Shown: positions 46,634-55,471, counted from the stretch's first letter. The stretch: DNA of 64,000 nt from Pseudomonadota bacterium (GCA_018240525.1 JAFEFN010000005.1:62001-126000), one strand, 5' to 3'. Translations and numbers: made by a program. Notes: generated by a model not told the origin, from the letters alone.

Positions 46634-47374
46634 TCAGTGCTCAGGGTACACGAGCACTGGTGTCGGGGTGTACAGCGTGGGGAACAGACGCTGGAGGTTG
46701 GCGACCTTGGGCAGATCGTTGATGGCGATGTAGGGGTTGTGGGGATTGCGCGTGAGGAAGTCCTGGTGGTACGACTCGGCCGGGAAAAAGGGTTTGCCAG
46801 TCTCCACGCGCGTGACGATCGGGCGCGGGAAGGCATGCGCGGCATCCAGCTGGAGGATGTATGCGCGGGCAGCTTCCGCCTGCTGGGGATTCTGCGCGAA
46901 CACTTCCGAGCGATACTGCGTGCCGGTATCCGGTCCCTGGCGGTTGAGCTCCGTCGGGTCGTGCGCCACCGAAAAGTACACCTGCAACAACTGCGCGAAG
47001 CTGATCTGGCGCGGGTCATACTGGATGCGCACCGACTCGGCGTGTCCGGTATCGCCATCGGAGACCCGCTCGTACTGTGCGGTGTCACGAGCGCCGCCGG
47101 CATAACCGGACTCGACACGCGTCACCCCCCTGAGGTGCTGGAACACGCCCTGCACGCCCCAGAAGCATCCGCCGGCGAGGACGGCGACCCCTGGATCGGG
47201 GCCTGCCGCCTGCGCTGCCGCGGCGGGAGCGGGCAGCACGCGGGCCTCTTCGGCACGAGCGCGTGATCCGGCGACGAGCGTGAACAGCGCCACGGCGGCG
47301 CCGGCCAGCAGCACGGCCGGCAGCAGCTTCCGGGCGGGTGAACGAGCCCCACTGGCAATGGTCGTGCTACTCAT
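46634..47374 (-). CDS. msrA: Membrane-anchored or periplasmic methionine sulfoxide reductase MsrA
   Basis: The 246-residue protein has an N-terminal hydrophobic segment (about 18-38, signal peptide or anchor) followed by the MsrA domain. The catalytic cysteine is Cys70 in GGCFWG, with GYAGG and YHQDFLTRN motifs. It reduces S-methionine sulfoxide in envelope proteins. It lies 15 bases downstream of dipZ, which can supply electrons, and with msrB upstream forms a repair operon. Confidence 0.94.
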   Translation of the reverse strand: MSSTTIASGARSPARKLLPAVLLAGAAVALFTLVAGSRARAEEARVLPAPAAAAQAAGPDPGVAVLAGGCFWGVQGVFQHLRGVTRVESGYAGGARDTAQYERVSDGDTGHAESVRIQYDPRQISFAQLLQVYFSVAHDPTELNRQGPDTGTQYRSEVFAQNPQQAEAARAYILQLDAAHAFPRPIVTRVETGKPFFPAESYHQDFLTRNPHNPYIAINDLPKVANLQRLFPTLYTPTPVLVYPEH

Positions 47375-47389
47375 GAAGTGTGTCTTCCA

Positions 47390-49120
47390 TCAACCGAAGG
47401 TAAAGGCGTACACCTCGACACCGGGGTCGAGGAACTGGATCTCGAAGGTGCGATCCTGGATCGTCCCACGCTGCCGCAACAGCTGGTACAGGCGCTGCTC
47501 GCTCACGACCCCGTTTCCCGCCGCGTCCGTATCACTGCCGTGACTGTCAGCCGGCGCCCGTCCGTCGACCGTGACGCGAAAACGCACGGGCTTGCCCGAG
47601 GCGGACGGACCGAGCACCAGGTGCAGGTCGCGGGCATGGAAACGGTAGACGACGCTGCCGCCGGGGCCCTCCAGGCGTGCCTGCTCGGGTGCGATGGTCC
47701 AGCGTCCCTTGAGGCCCCAGGCATTGAGCGTGAGGGCACCGAGGGTGTAGAGGTGCGCGGTGTCGGCCACCACGCCACCGGCCGAGGCGAAGCGTTCCAG
47801 GCGCTCGTAACCGAGGTAGGTTTCCGGCGAGGCCACATTGGCAAGGTCGGCCGGCGCCAACGCTCCCTTACCCTCGACCGCGACCGACCCTTGCGCCATC
47901 CCGGAGCGCCCCGCCTCGCCGAGCAACTGCCGGATCACCTGCTCGGACTCCTCGTACTCGCCCTCGCCGAAGTGGTGATGGCGGATGCGGCCCTGCGCAT
48001 CGATGAAGTAGTGCGCCGGCCAGTACTGGTTGCCGAAGGCACGCCAGATGGCATAGCCATTGTCGATGGCGACCGGGTAGCCGATGCCCAGGTCGGTGAC
48101 CGCCTTGCGCACGTTGCCGAGGTCCTTCTCGAAGGCGAATTCGGGCGCGTGCACGCCGATCACGACCAGTCCCTGCGGACCGTAGCGGCGGGCCCAGGCC
48201 TCGACGTAGGGCAGGGCACGCAGGCAGTTGATGCACGAGTACGTCCAGAAGTCGACCAGCACCACCTTGCCCCTCAGTGCCTGAGCGGTCAGGGGCGGCG
48301 AGTTGAGCCAGGCCACCGCCCCATCGAGCGCGGGCATGGCGCCCTCATCCGGCAATGCCGTGGCCGCGACTGGCACTACCGCGGCACCCGTAGTCTGCGG
48401 CGCCGGAGGATGCACGCGGTCGAGCAGTCCCTGCTCGAGTGACGTCGTACGCGCCAGCGACAGTCTGGCCAGGAATCCGGTATCGGCACCCGAGACGATG
48501 GCAGCGACTGCAATCAGCACCGCTGCGCCGAGCGCGCGACGGGCCCACTCGCCGAAGCCGAGCGAGCGCTTCATGGCCGCGAACACCCGGCCGCCGACCA
48601 GCAATGCCACGGCAAGGACGGTGGCCGAGCCTGCCGCGTAGGCCAACAGGAGAAGGGTCGTGCCGGCACCGGCGCCCCGGAGTGCAGCGCCGCTCAGGAT
48701 CAGGCCCAGCACGGGGCCGGCGCAGGGTGCCCACAGCAGGCCGGTGGCGACCCCCAGCAGCAGCGATGGGCCAATGCCCGCGCCATCACCGGCCGCGGAG
48801 CTCACTCGGTTGCCCAGCGTGACCAGTGGCTGCATCAGCCGATTGCCCAGGGCCGGAGATAGCAAGGAGAGCCCGAAGGCCGCCAGCAGCACCAGCGCGA
48901 TGATCCGGCCGTACTGGTTGGCGGCCACGGCCCAGCCACCCGCCACGGAAGCCAGTGTCGCCACCACGGCAAACACCAGGGCCATGGAGACCAGCAGTGG
49001 CAGGCCGTTCGTAAGGAACGGACGATCGGCGCGTGCGAATACGAACGGCAGGACCGGCAACACGCACGGACTCAGGATCGTGAGCACGCCAGCAGCGAAG
49101 GCAACGAGCAGCAACAGCAC
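47390..49120 (-). CDS. dipZ: DipZ-type fusion of CcdA/DsbD membrane domain and thioredoxin
   Basis: The 576-residue protein has three parts. A six-helix CcdA/DsbD-like domain (about 1-215) carries the redox cysteines Cys19 (LSPCVLP) and Cys133 (APCAGP). A TlpA-like thioredoxin (about 270-400) has active site YSCINC (Cys296, Cys299), and a C-terminal beta domain (about 420-576) matches the mycobacterial DipZ type. It should move electrons from cytoplasmic thioredoxin to the periplasm. Being sandwiched between msrB and msrA strongly suggests it feeds both reductases. Confidence 0.93.
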   Translation of the reverse strand: MLLLLVAFAAGVLTILSPCVLPVLPFVFARADRPFLTNGLPLLVSMALVFAVVATLASVAGGWAVAANQYGRIIALVLLAAFGLSLLSPALGNRLMQPLVTLGNRVSSAAGDGAGIGPSLLLGVATGLLWAPCAGPVLGLILSGAALRGAGAGTTLLLLAYAAGSATVLAVALLVGGRVFAAMKRSLGFGEWARRALGAAVLIAVAAIVSGADTGFLARLSLARTTSLEQGLLDRVHPPAPQTTGAAVVPVAATALPDEGAMPALDGAVAWLNSPPLTAQALRGKVVLVDFWTYSCINCLRALPYVEAWARRYGPQGLVVIGVHAPEFAFEKDLGNVRKAVTDLGIGYPVAIDNGYAIWRAFGNQYWPAHYFIDAQGRIRHHHFGEGEYEESEQVIRQLLGEAGRSGMAQGSVAVEGKGALAPADLANVASPETYLGYERLERFASAGGVVADTAHLYTLGALTLNAWGLKGRWTIAPEQARLEGPGGSVVYRFHARDLHLVLGPSASGKPVRFRVTVDGRAPADSHGSDTDAAGNGVVSEQRLYQLLRQRGTIQDRTFEIQFLDPGVEVYAFTFG

Positions 49121-49134
49121 GATGGCGATACTTG

Positions 49135-49626
49135 TCAGGTGTGCGCGGGCTTGAACTTCAGTGCCACGCCGTTGATGCAGTAGCGTTGTCCGGTCGGCTG
49201 AGGGCCATCGTCAAAGACGTGCCCCAGGTGGCCGCCACAGCGGTGGCAGTGAACTTCGATGCCGAACATGCGACTGCCGCCGGGGCTCTGCTCGATGCCG
49301 CCCTTCAGCGGTGCCCAGAAGCTCGGCCAGCCAGTGCCGCTGTCGTACTTGTTCGCCGAGGAGAAGGTGTCGAGGTCGCATCCGGCGCAGGCAAAGGTGC
49401 CGCTGCGCTTTTCATTCAGCAGCGGGCTGGTGAAGGGCGCTTCCGTACCCGCCTCGCGCAGTACCCGATACTGCTCGGGCGTGAGCAGCTTCTGCCACTC
49501 TTCGTTCGTGTGGGTCACTTCGAAAGCTCCGTGGCTGGCAGCCTGCGAGAGGCTGCGGTACGAGACGCTGAGCGCAAGACATGCGGGCACGGCGCCCATA
49601 ATCAATGCGCGCCTGGAAATGCTCAT
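49135..49626 (-). CDS. msrB: Periplasmic methionine sulfoxide reductase MsrB (Tat signal)
   Basis: The 163-residue protein starts at ATG 49626 behind a strong AGGAGG site; the longer frame upstream is rejected. The N terminus SRRALIMG resembles a Tat signal. The zinc cysteines are Cys80/Cys83 and Cys127/Cys130, and the catalytic Cys150 lies in RYCINGVALKF. It reduces R-methionine sulfoxide. It is the first gene of the msrB-dipZ-msrA operon, with a 14-base gap to dipZ. Confidence 0.94.
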   Translation of the reverse strand: MSISRRALIMGAVPACLALSVSYRSLSQAASHGAFEVTHTNEEWQKLLTPEQYRVLREAGTEAPFTSPLLNEKRSGTFACAGCDLDTFSSANKYDSGTGWPSFWAPLKGGIEQSPGGSRMFGIEVHCHRCGGHLGHVFDDGPQPTGQRYCINGVALKFKPAHT

Positions 49627-49865
49627 AGCTCCTCCTGAGCGGGGCGAGATTGCCGTCGGTTCGCTGCAGTAGACCGTGGCAGCAGCCGAATTGTCACCAT
49701 CGGATGATTCCCGTGCGGTCAGGAAATCACAGTCTCTTACTAGGCGCGGGCGCACCATCTTCGATCGAGTAATGTGGCCGTGGAAGCGCTGTTCAAGGAG
49801 GAGCGGGCACAGGGGAACGCATCCGCCGCGTCCCACTCCACGGCCGAGAGGTGGCCGGGACGTAG

Positions 49866-50636
49866 CTAGCGCATCTGCCCCAGCACGATCTCAAGGTTGG
49901 GAGCTCCCACCACGATGAGGCCGCCGCGTGGGCTGTCTATATCGGCAATGATCATCAACGAGATTGCCACCAGGGTAGGCAATATGAGCAGGAGCGGTGA
50001 ATGCCTCTGCAAGGAAGGAGCGCTGGAGACGATCATCACGCTGGCCACCAGCGCTATGAACAACAGCAGCGCCCACGCCTCGACGGGAACCCGATTGAGC
50101 CAGGCCCCCTGCGTATAGCCCTCGGAGTTCAGGACATCGTTCATTCCCGCGACCACCAGCGCCGTGGTCGGCGTAGGTTGCGCGACTGCCGCCTTAACGA
50201 CGGCGGACCAGAGTTCCTGCTGCAGGCCGCGACGGATCGCGGCGGATTTCTCGAGCTCACCGAGAGTCAGCGGCCGGTAGTAAAAAATCCGTGCGCGGGT
50301 GTACTCCTTGAGCAGCTGGCGAATCGTGGCGGCTTCGGCGGCCGGGAGAAGATCCGCGCGCGAATACTCGGTGCCGATCGCGTTGGCCTCGGCTTCCTCG
50401 AGACCCTTGCGCAGGTCGTATCGGCTGATTGCCATCGAGAAGGTAAAGCCGATGATCAGGCCGAGGAGGGTGAGCACGGCAGTCGTCAGTACGCGAACGT
50501 CCTCCTTGGCCGCCGTATGGCGAGCTTCGCTGGTGCGAACGAACCAGCCGGTTGCCAGCGCCGCGCCCCACAACAGGAGGAACACCAGACCTCCGAAGAT
50601 CGCCGGATGCTCGAACAGCGTCTGCATCGATGGCAT
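49866..50636 (-). CDS. DUF4239-like (bestrophin-related) membrane protein
   Basis: The 256-residue protein has four hydrophobic segments arranged as two N-terminal (about 11-30 and 48-70) and two C-terminal helices (about 185-205 and 212-235), around a soluble helical domain. The pattern (LTTAVLTLLGLIIGFTFSMAISRYDLRK) fits DUF4239, a family distantly related to bestrophin channels. ATG 50636 has a GGAGGG site. It may be an ion channel or stress-related membrane protein; the function is not established. It is monocistronic. Confidence 0.72.
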   Translation of the reverse strand: MPSMQTLFEHPAIFGGLVFLLLWGAALATGWFVRTSEARHTAAKEDVRVLTTAVLTLLGLIIGFTFSMAISRYDLRKGLEEAEANAIGTEYSRADLLPAAEAATIRQLLKEYTRARIFYYRPLTLGELEKSAAIRRGLQQELWSAVVKAAVAQPTPTTALVVAGMNDVLNSEGYTQGAWLNRVPVEAWALLLFIALVASVMIVSSAPSLQRHSPLLLILPTLVAISLMIIADIDSPRGGLIVVGAPNLEIVLGQMR

Positions 50637-50958
50637 TTTGCCCGCCCTCCAGGGAGGCAGTTTAAAGGAGGAGCGCGTCGTACTCAGCGCCCCGGTGACT
50701 GCAGGGCGGGATCCCCAAAACTTCCGCACGCCGTGCGCACCGAAGCGCGGCCGGAAGCAACCCGCAGGTACCTCCCGCCGGCGCTCGTAAAACCAGGCTG
50801 GATAACGCTAACCCTCTGATAATTGGCACTTTGACGCAGCAATGGAACAGCTTCCCTTCAGCGCGAGTGTCGCACGTGTCCGAAGACGACCCGCCGCCAT
50901 CCGGCGCCAATGGTCACCCGTTACCATTTCGGAGAACGGGCCACGCGAGGAGTTATCA

Positions 50959-51051
50959 ATGAACACGAGTCAAGCGACCCGCGATTTACTGGTATTGCCG
51001 GCGCTCGCCCTGCGCCATGGCCGATTCGGACTGCGGCCGCAGCTGCAGTGA
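50959..51051 (+). CDS. Candidate 30-residue leader ORF upstream of the MFS gene
   Basis: ATG 50959 follows an excellent GAGGAG site at ideal spacing. The peptide (MNTSQATRDLL..., ending LRPQLQ) is basic and unlike any family I recognise. It ends 18 bases before the MFS start, whose own ribosome-binding site is weak, so translational coupling or a regulatory leader peptide is possible. Confidence 0.35.
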   Translation: MNTSQATRDLLVLPALALRHGRFGLRPQLQ

Positions 51052-51069
51052 ACCACTCTGACAAGACCC

Positions 51070-52251
51070 ATGCCCACCTCGAATGGCCCATCCGTGTTGA
51101 GACAGATTCCCATCGGAGTCTGGATTCTCGGTTTTGTCAGCCTGCTGATGGACGTGTCGTCGGAGATGATTCACAGCGTCCTGCCGATGTTCCTGGTGGG
51201 CGCGCTGGGAGCCAGCGCTTTCACGGTGGGCCTGATCGAAGGGGCGGGCGAATCCATCGCACTGATCGTGAAGATCTTTTCCGGGACGTTAAGCGACTAT
51301 CTCGGCAAGCGTAAGGGGCTGGCCGTACTCGGATATGCCCTCGGTGCGCTATCGAAACCGCTATTTGCCATTGCACCGACAGCCGGGTTCGTGCTGGCCG
51401 CGCGGCTGATGGATCGCGTGGGGAAGGGCATTCGGGGTGCGCCGCGCGACGCTTTGGTCGCCGACATTGCGCCGCCGAACCTGCGTGGAGCCTCCTTCGG
51501 CTTGCGGCAATCCCTTGATACGGTGGGGGCGTTCCTCGGCCCGCTGCTGACCGTCGGATTGATTCTGCTGTGGGGCAGCAACTTCCGGGCGGTATTTTGG
51601 GTCGCCGTGATTCCGGGGCTGGCCTCGGCTGCGCTCCTGACATTCGGACTGCGTGAACCGGCGCACCGTGGCACTGAGAAGCGCTCGAATCCTCTGCGGC
51701 GGGAGAATCTCCTGCGCCTCGGCCCCTCGTACAGGTGGGTGGTCGGTGTCGGGGCAGTGTTTACCCTGGCGCGATTCAGCGAGGCGTTCCTGGTGTTGCG
51801 CGCTCAGCAAAGTGGGGTTCCGGTTGCCTGGGTACCGCTGGTGATGGTGGCGATGAACCTCGTCTATGCGCTCACCGCGTATCCATTCGGCAAGCTCGCA
51901 GATCGCATGAGCCACCGGAAACTTCTAGCACTGGGTCTGACCGTGTTGATCGCGGCTGACCTGGTACTGGCGAGTGAGGCTCACTGGGGCGTCCTGATTG
52001 CGGGTGTGGCGCTATGGGGGATGCACATGGGGATCACGCAGGGGCTACTCGCTACGATGGTTGCCGAAACGGCACCTGCGGATCTGCGCGGTACCGCCTA
52101 TGGCTTCTTCAATCTGATGAGCGGTATTGCCATGCTGGTCTCCAGCGTCGTTGCCGGTCTCCTGTGGGACCGACTCGGGCCGTCGGCGACCTTCTACGCG
52201 GGAGCGATCTTCTCAGCGATGGCGCTCATCAGCCTCGCGCGAAAACCATGA
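51070..52251 (+). CDS. MFS transporter
   Basis: The 393-residue, twelve-helix transporter has MFS signatures LSDYLGKRKGLAVLGY after helix 2, RLMDRVGKGIRGAPRDALVAD, and FGKLADRMSHRKLLALG in the second half. The N-terminal FVSLLMDVSSEMIHSVLPMFLVGALGAS is typical of a group of small-molecule exporters with unknown substrate. It lacks a strong ribosome-binding site and is preceded by a candidate small ORF. No enzyme gene gives a clue to the substrate. Confidence 0.85.
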   Translation: MPTSNGPSVLRQIPIGVWILGFVSLLMDVSSEMIHSVLPMFLVGALGASAFTVGLIEGAGESIALIVKIFSGTLSDYLGKRKGLAVLGYALGALSKPLFAIAPTAGFVLAARLMDRVGKGIRGAPRDALVADIAPPNLRGASFGLRQSLDTVGAFLGPLLTVGLILLWGSNFRAVFWVAVIPGLASAALLTFGLREPAHRGTEKRSNPLRRENLLRLGPSYRWVVGVGAVFTLARFSEAFLVLRAQQSGVPVAWVPLVMVAMNLVYALTAYPFGKLADRMSHRKLLALGLTVLIAADLVLASEAHWGVLIAGVALWGMHMGITQGLLATMVAETAPADLRGTAYGFFNLMSGIAMLVSSVVAGLLWDRLGPSATFYAGAIFSAMALISLARKP

Positions 52252-52379
52252 GTCAACCGGAACAGGGCCCCGACTGCTGCCAAAGGTGAGCCCTGCGGAC
52301 TCAAGCGCGATCATCTTCGCGTGGCGGTGACGCATTGTTCATGAGATCAAACATCATGTACTGTCGCTGCATATTTTGA

Positions 52380-52395
52380 CATAATATACATTATG
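52380..52395. promoter_or_regulatory. AT-rich palindrome with overlapping TTGACA
   Basis: CATAAT-ATAC-ATTATG (52380-52395) has perfect 6-base arms and overlaps a TTGACA hexamer (52376-52381). Such operators are common in front of Xre-type antitoxin genes, but no such gene follows. The palindrome ends within the ATG of the 46-codon frame. Confidence 0.35.
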
Positions 52396-52533
52396 CGAAG
52401 TATGAGAGGCAGCGTTGACCGTGCTGTCGGATCTCAGATATCGCGAGACAGTGTCAACGAATCTGAGGCGCCTATTTCCTTGGCAAACCGCGACTTACAG
52501 TTCGCCGGCGAACACGTTCGCTTTGGCGGTTAG
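52393..52533 (+). CDS. Possible 46-residue protein of unknown function
   Basis: The frame runs from ATG 52393 to TAG 52531-52533. It encodes a polar peptide (MRSMRGSVDRAV..., ending VRFGG) with no recognisable motif and no ribosome-binding site. Its value is mainly its position at the AT-rich palindrome. Confidence 0.2.
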   Translation: MRSMRGSVDRAVGSQISRDSVNESEAPISLANRDLQFAGEHVRFGG

Positions 52534-52818
52534 GAAAGCCTCAGTCAAAGTCGCACGATTACTGAGACGAAACGCTGCCTAAGACGGCATCCGCGTCGGT
52601 GAGCAATTCGATCCGGTGCGCGAGAGATACAGGTAAGTTTGACCATTCCCGGAGTCTCCAGGGAGCGGTCGCGAAGGTAGCGTCACATCTACGCTGATTT
52701 GCGTCGAAGTCTCGAGATTGGTGAGATTAGCCCCTCCGCACCTCACGGATCGGCATTCAATCAAATAGCTCAAGAGCTCCGCGCCCCGGTCGCATTTATC
52801 TTGAAATACGACAGTCTG

Positions 52819-53703
52819 TTAGTGGTCCGCGGGCTCAGTTTTAGGCCGACCAGCCACGCAGCGCTTTTTTTTCCTGTCGCAGATAACAAAGTACGTTGCC
52901 GGCTGGCCGCAGCCGTTGATCGTGATTGAGTACACAGCCTGTCGCGGCGGCTCGTACCAGCCGGTGGTTTGTCCTTCCTCGAGAGTTTCCTTCTTGGTCA
53001 CTTCAGGCGTGCCCGCCGAACAGCTCAAGTCCGTCGCGGCCTTCTCATTCGCCACCTTCTTTGCCTCGGGTTCCCATTCATCGGCCAGCTGCTTGGGCGC
53101 CGCTGTGGCGGCCGGGACTGTCCCGGTCTTGCAGCCCTTCGGTCTCGTGTCGCATGCCACCAGGTACAACTTGCTCTTGCCGCAGCCTGTCACTTCAAGG
53201 GTGTACACGGCCTGGTGTGGCGGCTCGTACCATCCGGTCGTCTGGCCTTCTTCGATGGTCTGTTGTCGGCTGACTGCAGCGGTTGCATTGTCACAGCTGA
53301 TGTCCTTAGCGCCCTGTAGCTGTGCCGCGCGAATCGCATCCGGCCTCAGCTCATCAGCCAGCTCTGGACGCGACCGACTCGATACGACCGGAACCGGACC
53401 CGCCGTGCAGGTTCCGACCTTGTTGCAATTCACCAGATACGAGGTACGTTTCCCGCATCCTGCGACGTCTATCGTGAATTCAGCCCCACTCGGCGCCCCG
53501 CCCCAGCCTGTGGTCGGGGGCGGAGCAATGGAGTGCTTGCTGACAATCGTGGCTGTCGTCGTCGGACATCCAATCTCAGCGGTGCCGCGCTGATTTGCGG
53601 CTTGTACGGCATTGGGCGCAACGCGTTCGGACAGCTCTGTCGTGGCACAGTCCGAAAGTACCGCACCGAACAGGAAAATCGTGAGGGCAGCAATCCATTT
53701 CAC
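52819..53703 (-). CDS. Secreted protein with three tandem cysteine-rich repeats
   Basis: The 294-residue protein has an N-terminal signal sequence (MKWIAALTIFLFGAVLSDC) and three repeats of about 90 residues. Each has four cysteines in the same order and the blocks GQTTGWYEPP (repeats 2 and 3; TTGWGGAP in repeat 1), then GCGK/Q, YLV-C and a final Cys. I do not recognise the domain. The lipobox-like end LSDC has Asp where Gly, Ala or Ser is needed, a single-base change from LSGC, so lipidation is doubtful. It is likely periplasmic or secreted, with disulfides inside each repeat. It stands alone beside the AT-rich patch. Confidence 0.72.
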   Translation of the reverse strand: MKWIAALTIFLFGAVLSDCATTELSERVAPNAVQAANQRGTAEIGCPTTTATIVSKHSIAPPPTTGWGGAPSGAEFTIDVAGCGKRTSYLVNCNKVGTCTAGPVPVVSSRSRPELADELRPDAIRAAQLQGAKDISCDNATAAVSRQQTIEEGQTTGWYEPPHQAVYTLEVTGCGKSKLYLVACDTRPKGCKTGTVPAATAAPKQLADEWEPEAKKVANEKAATDLSCSAGTPEVTKKETLEEGQTTGWYEPPRQAVYSITINGCGQPATYFVICDRKKKRCVAGRPKTEPADH

Positions 53704-53916
53704 GCTGCGAATATAATCCGCGCATTGCGACTGGCACTATAACCCCTAAGGGCATGCCTCCCGCTGTGCGACGCCAGTCCATGCTGCGTTGCAGAATCTC
53801 CCATTCTGGCCCATCAAAGCGTCACAGCAGCGCTTTTTACCGGGTGATTACCAGTCGTGAATTGCTTCAATCAAGGCGATCAGTGCAGCAGCGCCGACCT
53901 CGCGCTGCAGAGCCAG

Positions 53917-54819
53917 CTACTGCGTCGCGGCATACAGCCGGCGCGCAATGCCGGCGATCAGAGCGTCCGCGGCCTTTTCGTCCGCGAGACCGCGCGTGAG
54001 TACCACCAGCACGAACGGTCGTGGCGCATAGACGATCGCGGCATCGTGACGGATCTTGGTGATCTCGCCGGTCTTGTGGGCGACCGTGATGCCGGGCGGA
54101 AGCCCCGCCGGGATTCGCTCGTTCACGGTTTGGCGCTCCAGGATCGCGATCATCTGCCGGGAAGCGTCGGGATCGACCGCGTGGCCCTCCGCCAGGGCTT
54201 CCAGCAGTACGAGCAGCGCACGGGCGGTCGTGGTGTTGTTCAATCCCTTTTCGAAGGCCTTGGAGTCCTCGAGAGGCCGGCGCACGTTCATGCCGTCAGC
54301 CCCGAGGGCTCGTACCTCCGCGCGGATGTTGTCGACGCCGAGCCTGCCCATCAGCAGGTTGGTCGCAAGGTTACTGCTGACCGTGATCATGAGCTCGCTG
54401 AGCTCGGCCAGCGTGCGGGTCTCGCCCAGAGCGCGGTAGAGGTCGGTCTCCGAGTCATCCGCCGGGTCCAGGGTGTATACAGAGCCGTCGACCATGCTGT
54501 GGAACTCATTCTTAAGAGTGAGGGGCTCGTCGAGCCTCACGGCACCGGCCCGCACCTGGCGATAGAGCTCGATCAGGACGGCCAACTTCATGGTGCTGGC
54601 AGCGTGGAACGGCTCGTCGGCGCGCAGGAACCACTGCGACCGGCCATCAAGCGTCCGGAACGCGACCGCGACATCCGCTCCGCTTTTGGCAATGTCGGAC
54701 TGTATGTCGGAAGCTGCCCCCGTGAGCCGGGCATCGCCTGCCTGGGCGGCAGATGCCCCCACCCAGCCGAGCAGCAGGAGCGCGCCTGCCGCCACCCTGC
54801 CCGCGCCTGTATGCTCCAC
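53917..54819 (-). CDS. Class A beta-lactamase-like serine hydrolase
   Basis: The 300-residue protein starts at GTG 54819 behind GGGGAA; a TTG at 54852 gives an alternative start. It has a signal peptide (cleavage near AAQA). The active-site STMK (Ser75, Lys78), an SSN in place of SDN, and HKTGE are present. The omega loop after LGADGMNVRRPLED lacks a clear ExxLN, so the deacylating glutamate of true class A enzymes is not identified. It may be a beta-lactamase with reduced or changed activity, or a related peptidoglycan hydrolase. Confidence 0.8.
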   Translation of the reverse strand: MEHTGAGRVAAGALLLLGWVGASAAQAGDARLTGAASDIQSDIAKSGADVAVAFRTLDGRSQWFLRADEPFHAASTMKLAVLIELYRQVRAGAVRLDEPLTLKNEFHSMVDGSVYTLDPADDSETDLYRALGETRTLAELSELMITVSSNLATNLLMGRLGVDNIRAEVRALGADGMNVRRPLEDSKAFEKGLNNTTTARALLVLLEALAEGHAVDPDASRQMIAILERQTVNERIPAGLPPGITVAHKTGEITKIRHDAAIVYAPRPFVLVVLTRGLADEKAADALIAGIARRLYAATQ

Positions 54820-54926
54820 AAGGTTCCCCGCCCGGGGGCTGCGTCGGCTCAATCAATCACCTCCATTGCGATCCGCTGCGAGCACCGGCGGCGCGAGTCG
54901 GCACTCCTCGCACCCTCTCCCACGCC

Positions 54927-55412
54927 CTACTCACCCGCACCGTCGAGCTGCGATCCCGCGATGGTGCGCGCCATGACGGTCTTCCCTCCAACCGTGTCCA
55001 CCAGCATCCAGCCCAGCCGGGCATAGAAGGATTCGCGGCCCACCGTAAGCAGATAGAGGGTCCGGATCCCAAGAGAGCCTGCCTCGTCCACGATCGCCGC
55101 CACGAGTGCCGCTCCGATACCCTGGCGCCTGAACCTCGGGACTACGTACACGGCCGCCAGCCACGGTGACAACCCGGCCCAGTGCTCCGTGCCGACGTCG
55201 CGAGCAATCAAAGTAGCCGTCCCGGCGGCGCAGGAATCCAGCGTTGCGACCAGCGTCATGGGAATGCGGCCGGGTATCAGGTGAGGCTGCAGAAGCGAGG
55301 TGACCTTCGCAAGGCTGGCATCGCCGGACTCCCGCCACCATTCCTCGTAGATCCAGCCTGCGACCGATGGAAGCAGGTCAGGCCGAAGCGCCAGCGGTTC
55401 GATCTTGAGCAC
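54927..55412 (-). CDS. GNAT-family N-acetyltransferase
   Basis: The 161-residue acetyltransferase has acetyl-CoA binding motif RRQGIGAAL in motif A after the LAAVYVVP strand, and a C-terminal ARLGWM region. Size fits single-domain GNATs. It probably acetylates a small molecule or protein amine; the substrate cannot be inferred. It is upstream of and co-oriented with the beta-lactamase-like gene. Confidence 0.85.
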   Translation of the reverse strand: MLKIEPLALRPDLLPSVAGWIYEEWWRESGDASLAKVTSLLQPHLIPGRIPMTLVATLDSCAAGTATLIARDVGTEHWAGLSPWLAAVYVVPRFRRQGIGAALVAAIVDEAGSLGIRTLYLLTVGRESFYARLGWMLVDTVGGKTVMARTIAGSQLDGAGE

Positions 55413-55471
55413 TGACTTTCGCGGAAGGCGATACCGGCCGCCCCGAGACCGGGACGGCCGGGCGCCCTTCT

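Larger units (their letters stand above)
52252..52818. other. AT-richer gene-poor stretch, possible degraded or acquired DNA
   Basis: About 570 bases with visibly lower GC than all neighbours and no large frame. It contains a perfect AT-rich palindrome and one 46-codon frame. Other frames are short. It may be a remnant of a lost gene pair or a regulatory/RNA region; nothing in it is recognised. Confidence 0.4.

Noticed and set aside
52248..52289. 13-codon frame overlapping the MFS stop codon
   Set aside because: It is too short and lacks any supporting ribosome-binding site; the ATGA overlap can occur by chance.
53704..53916. Possible small gene between the cysteine-repeat protein and the beta-lactamase-like gene
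   Set aside because: Frames here are shadows of the neighbouring genes with no start signal or motif.
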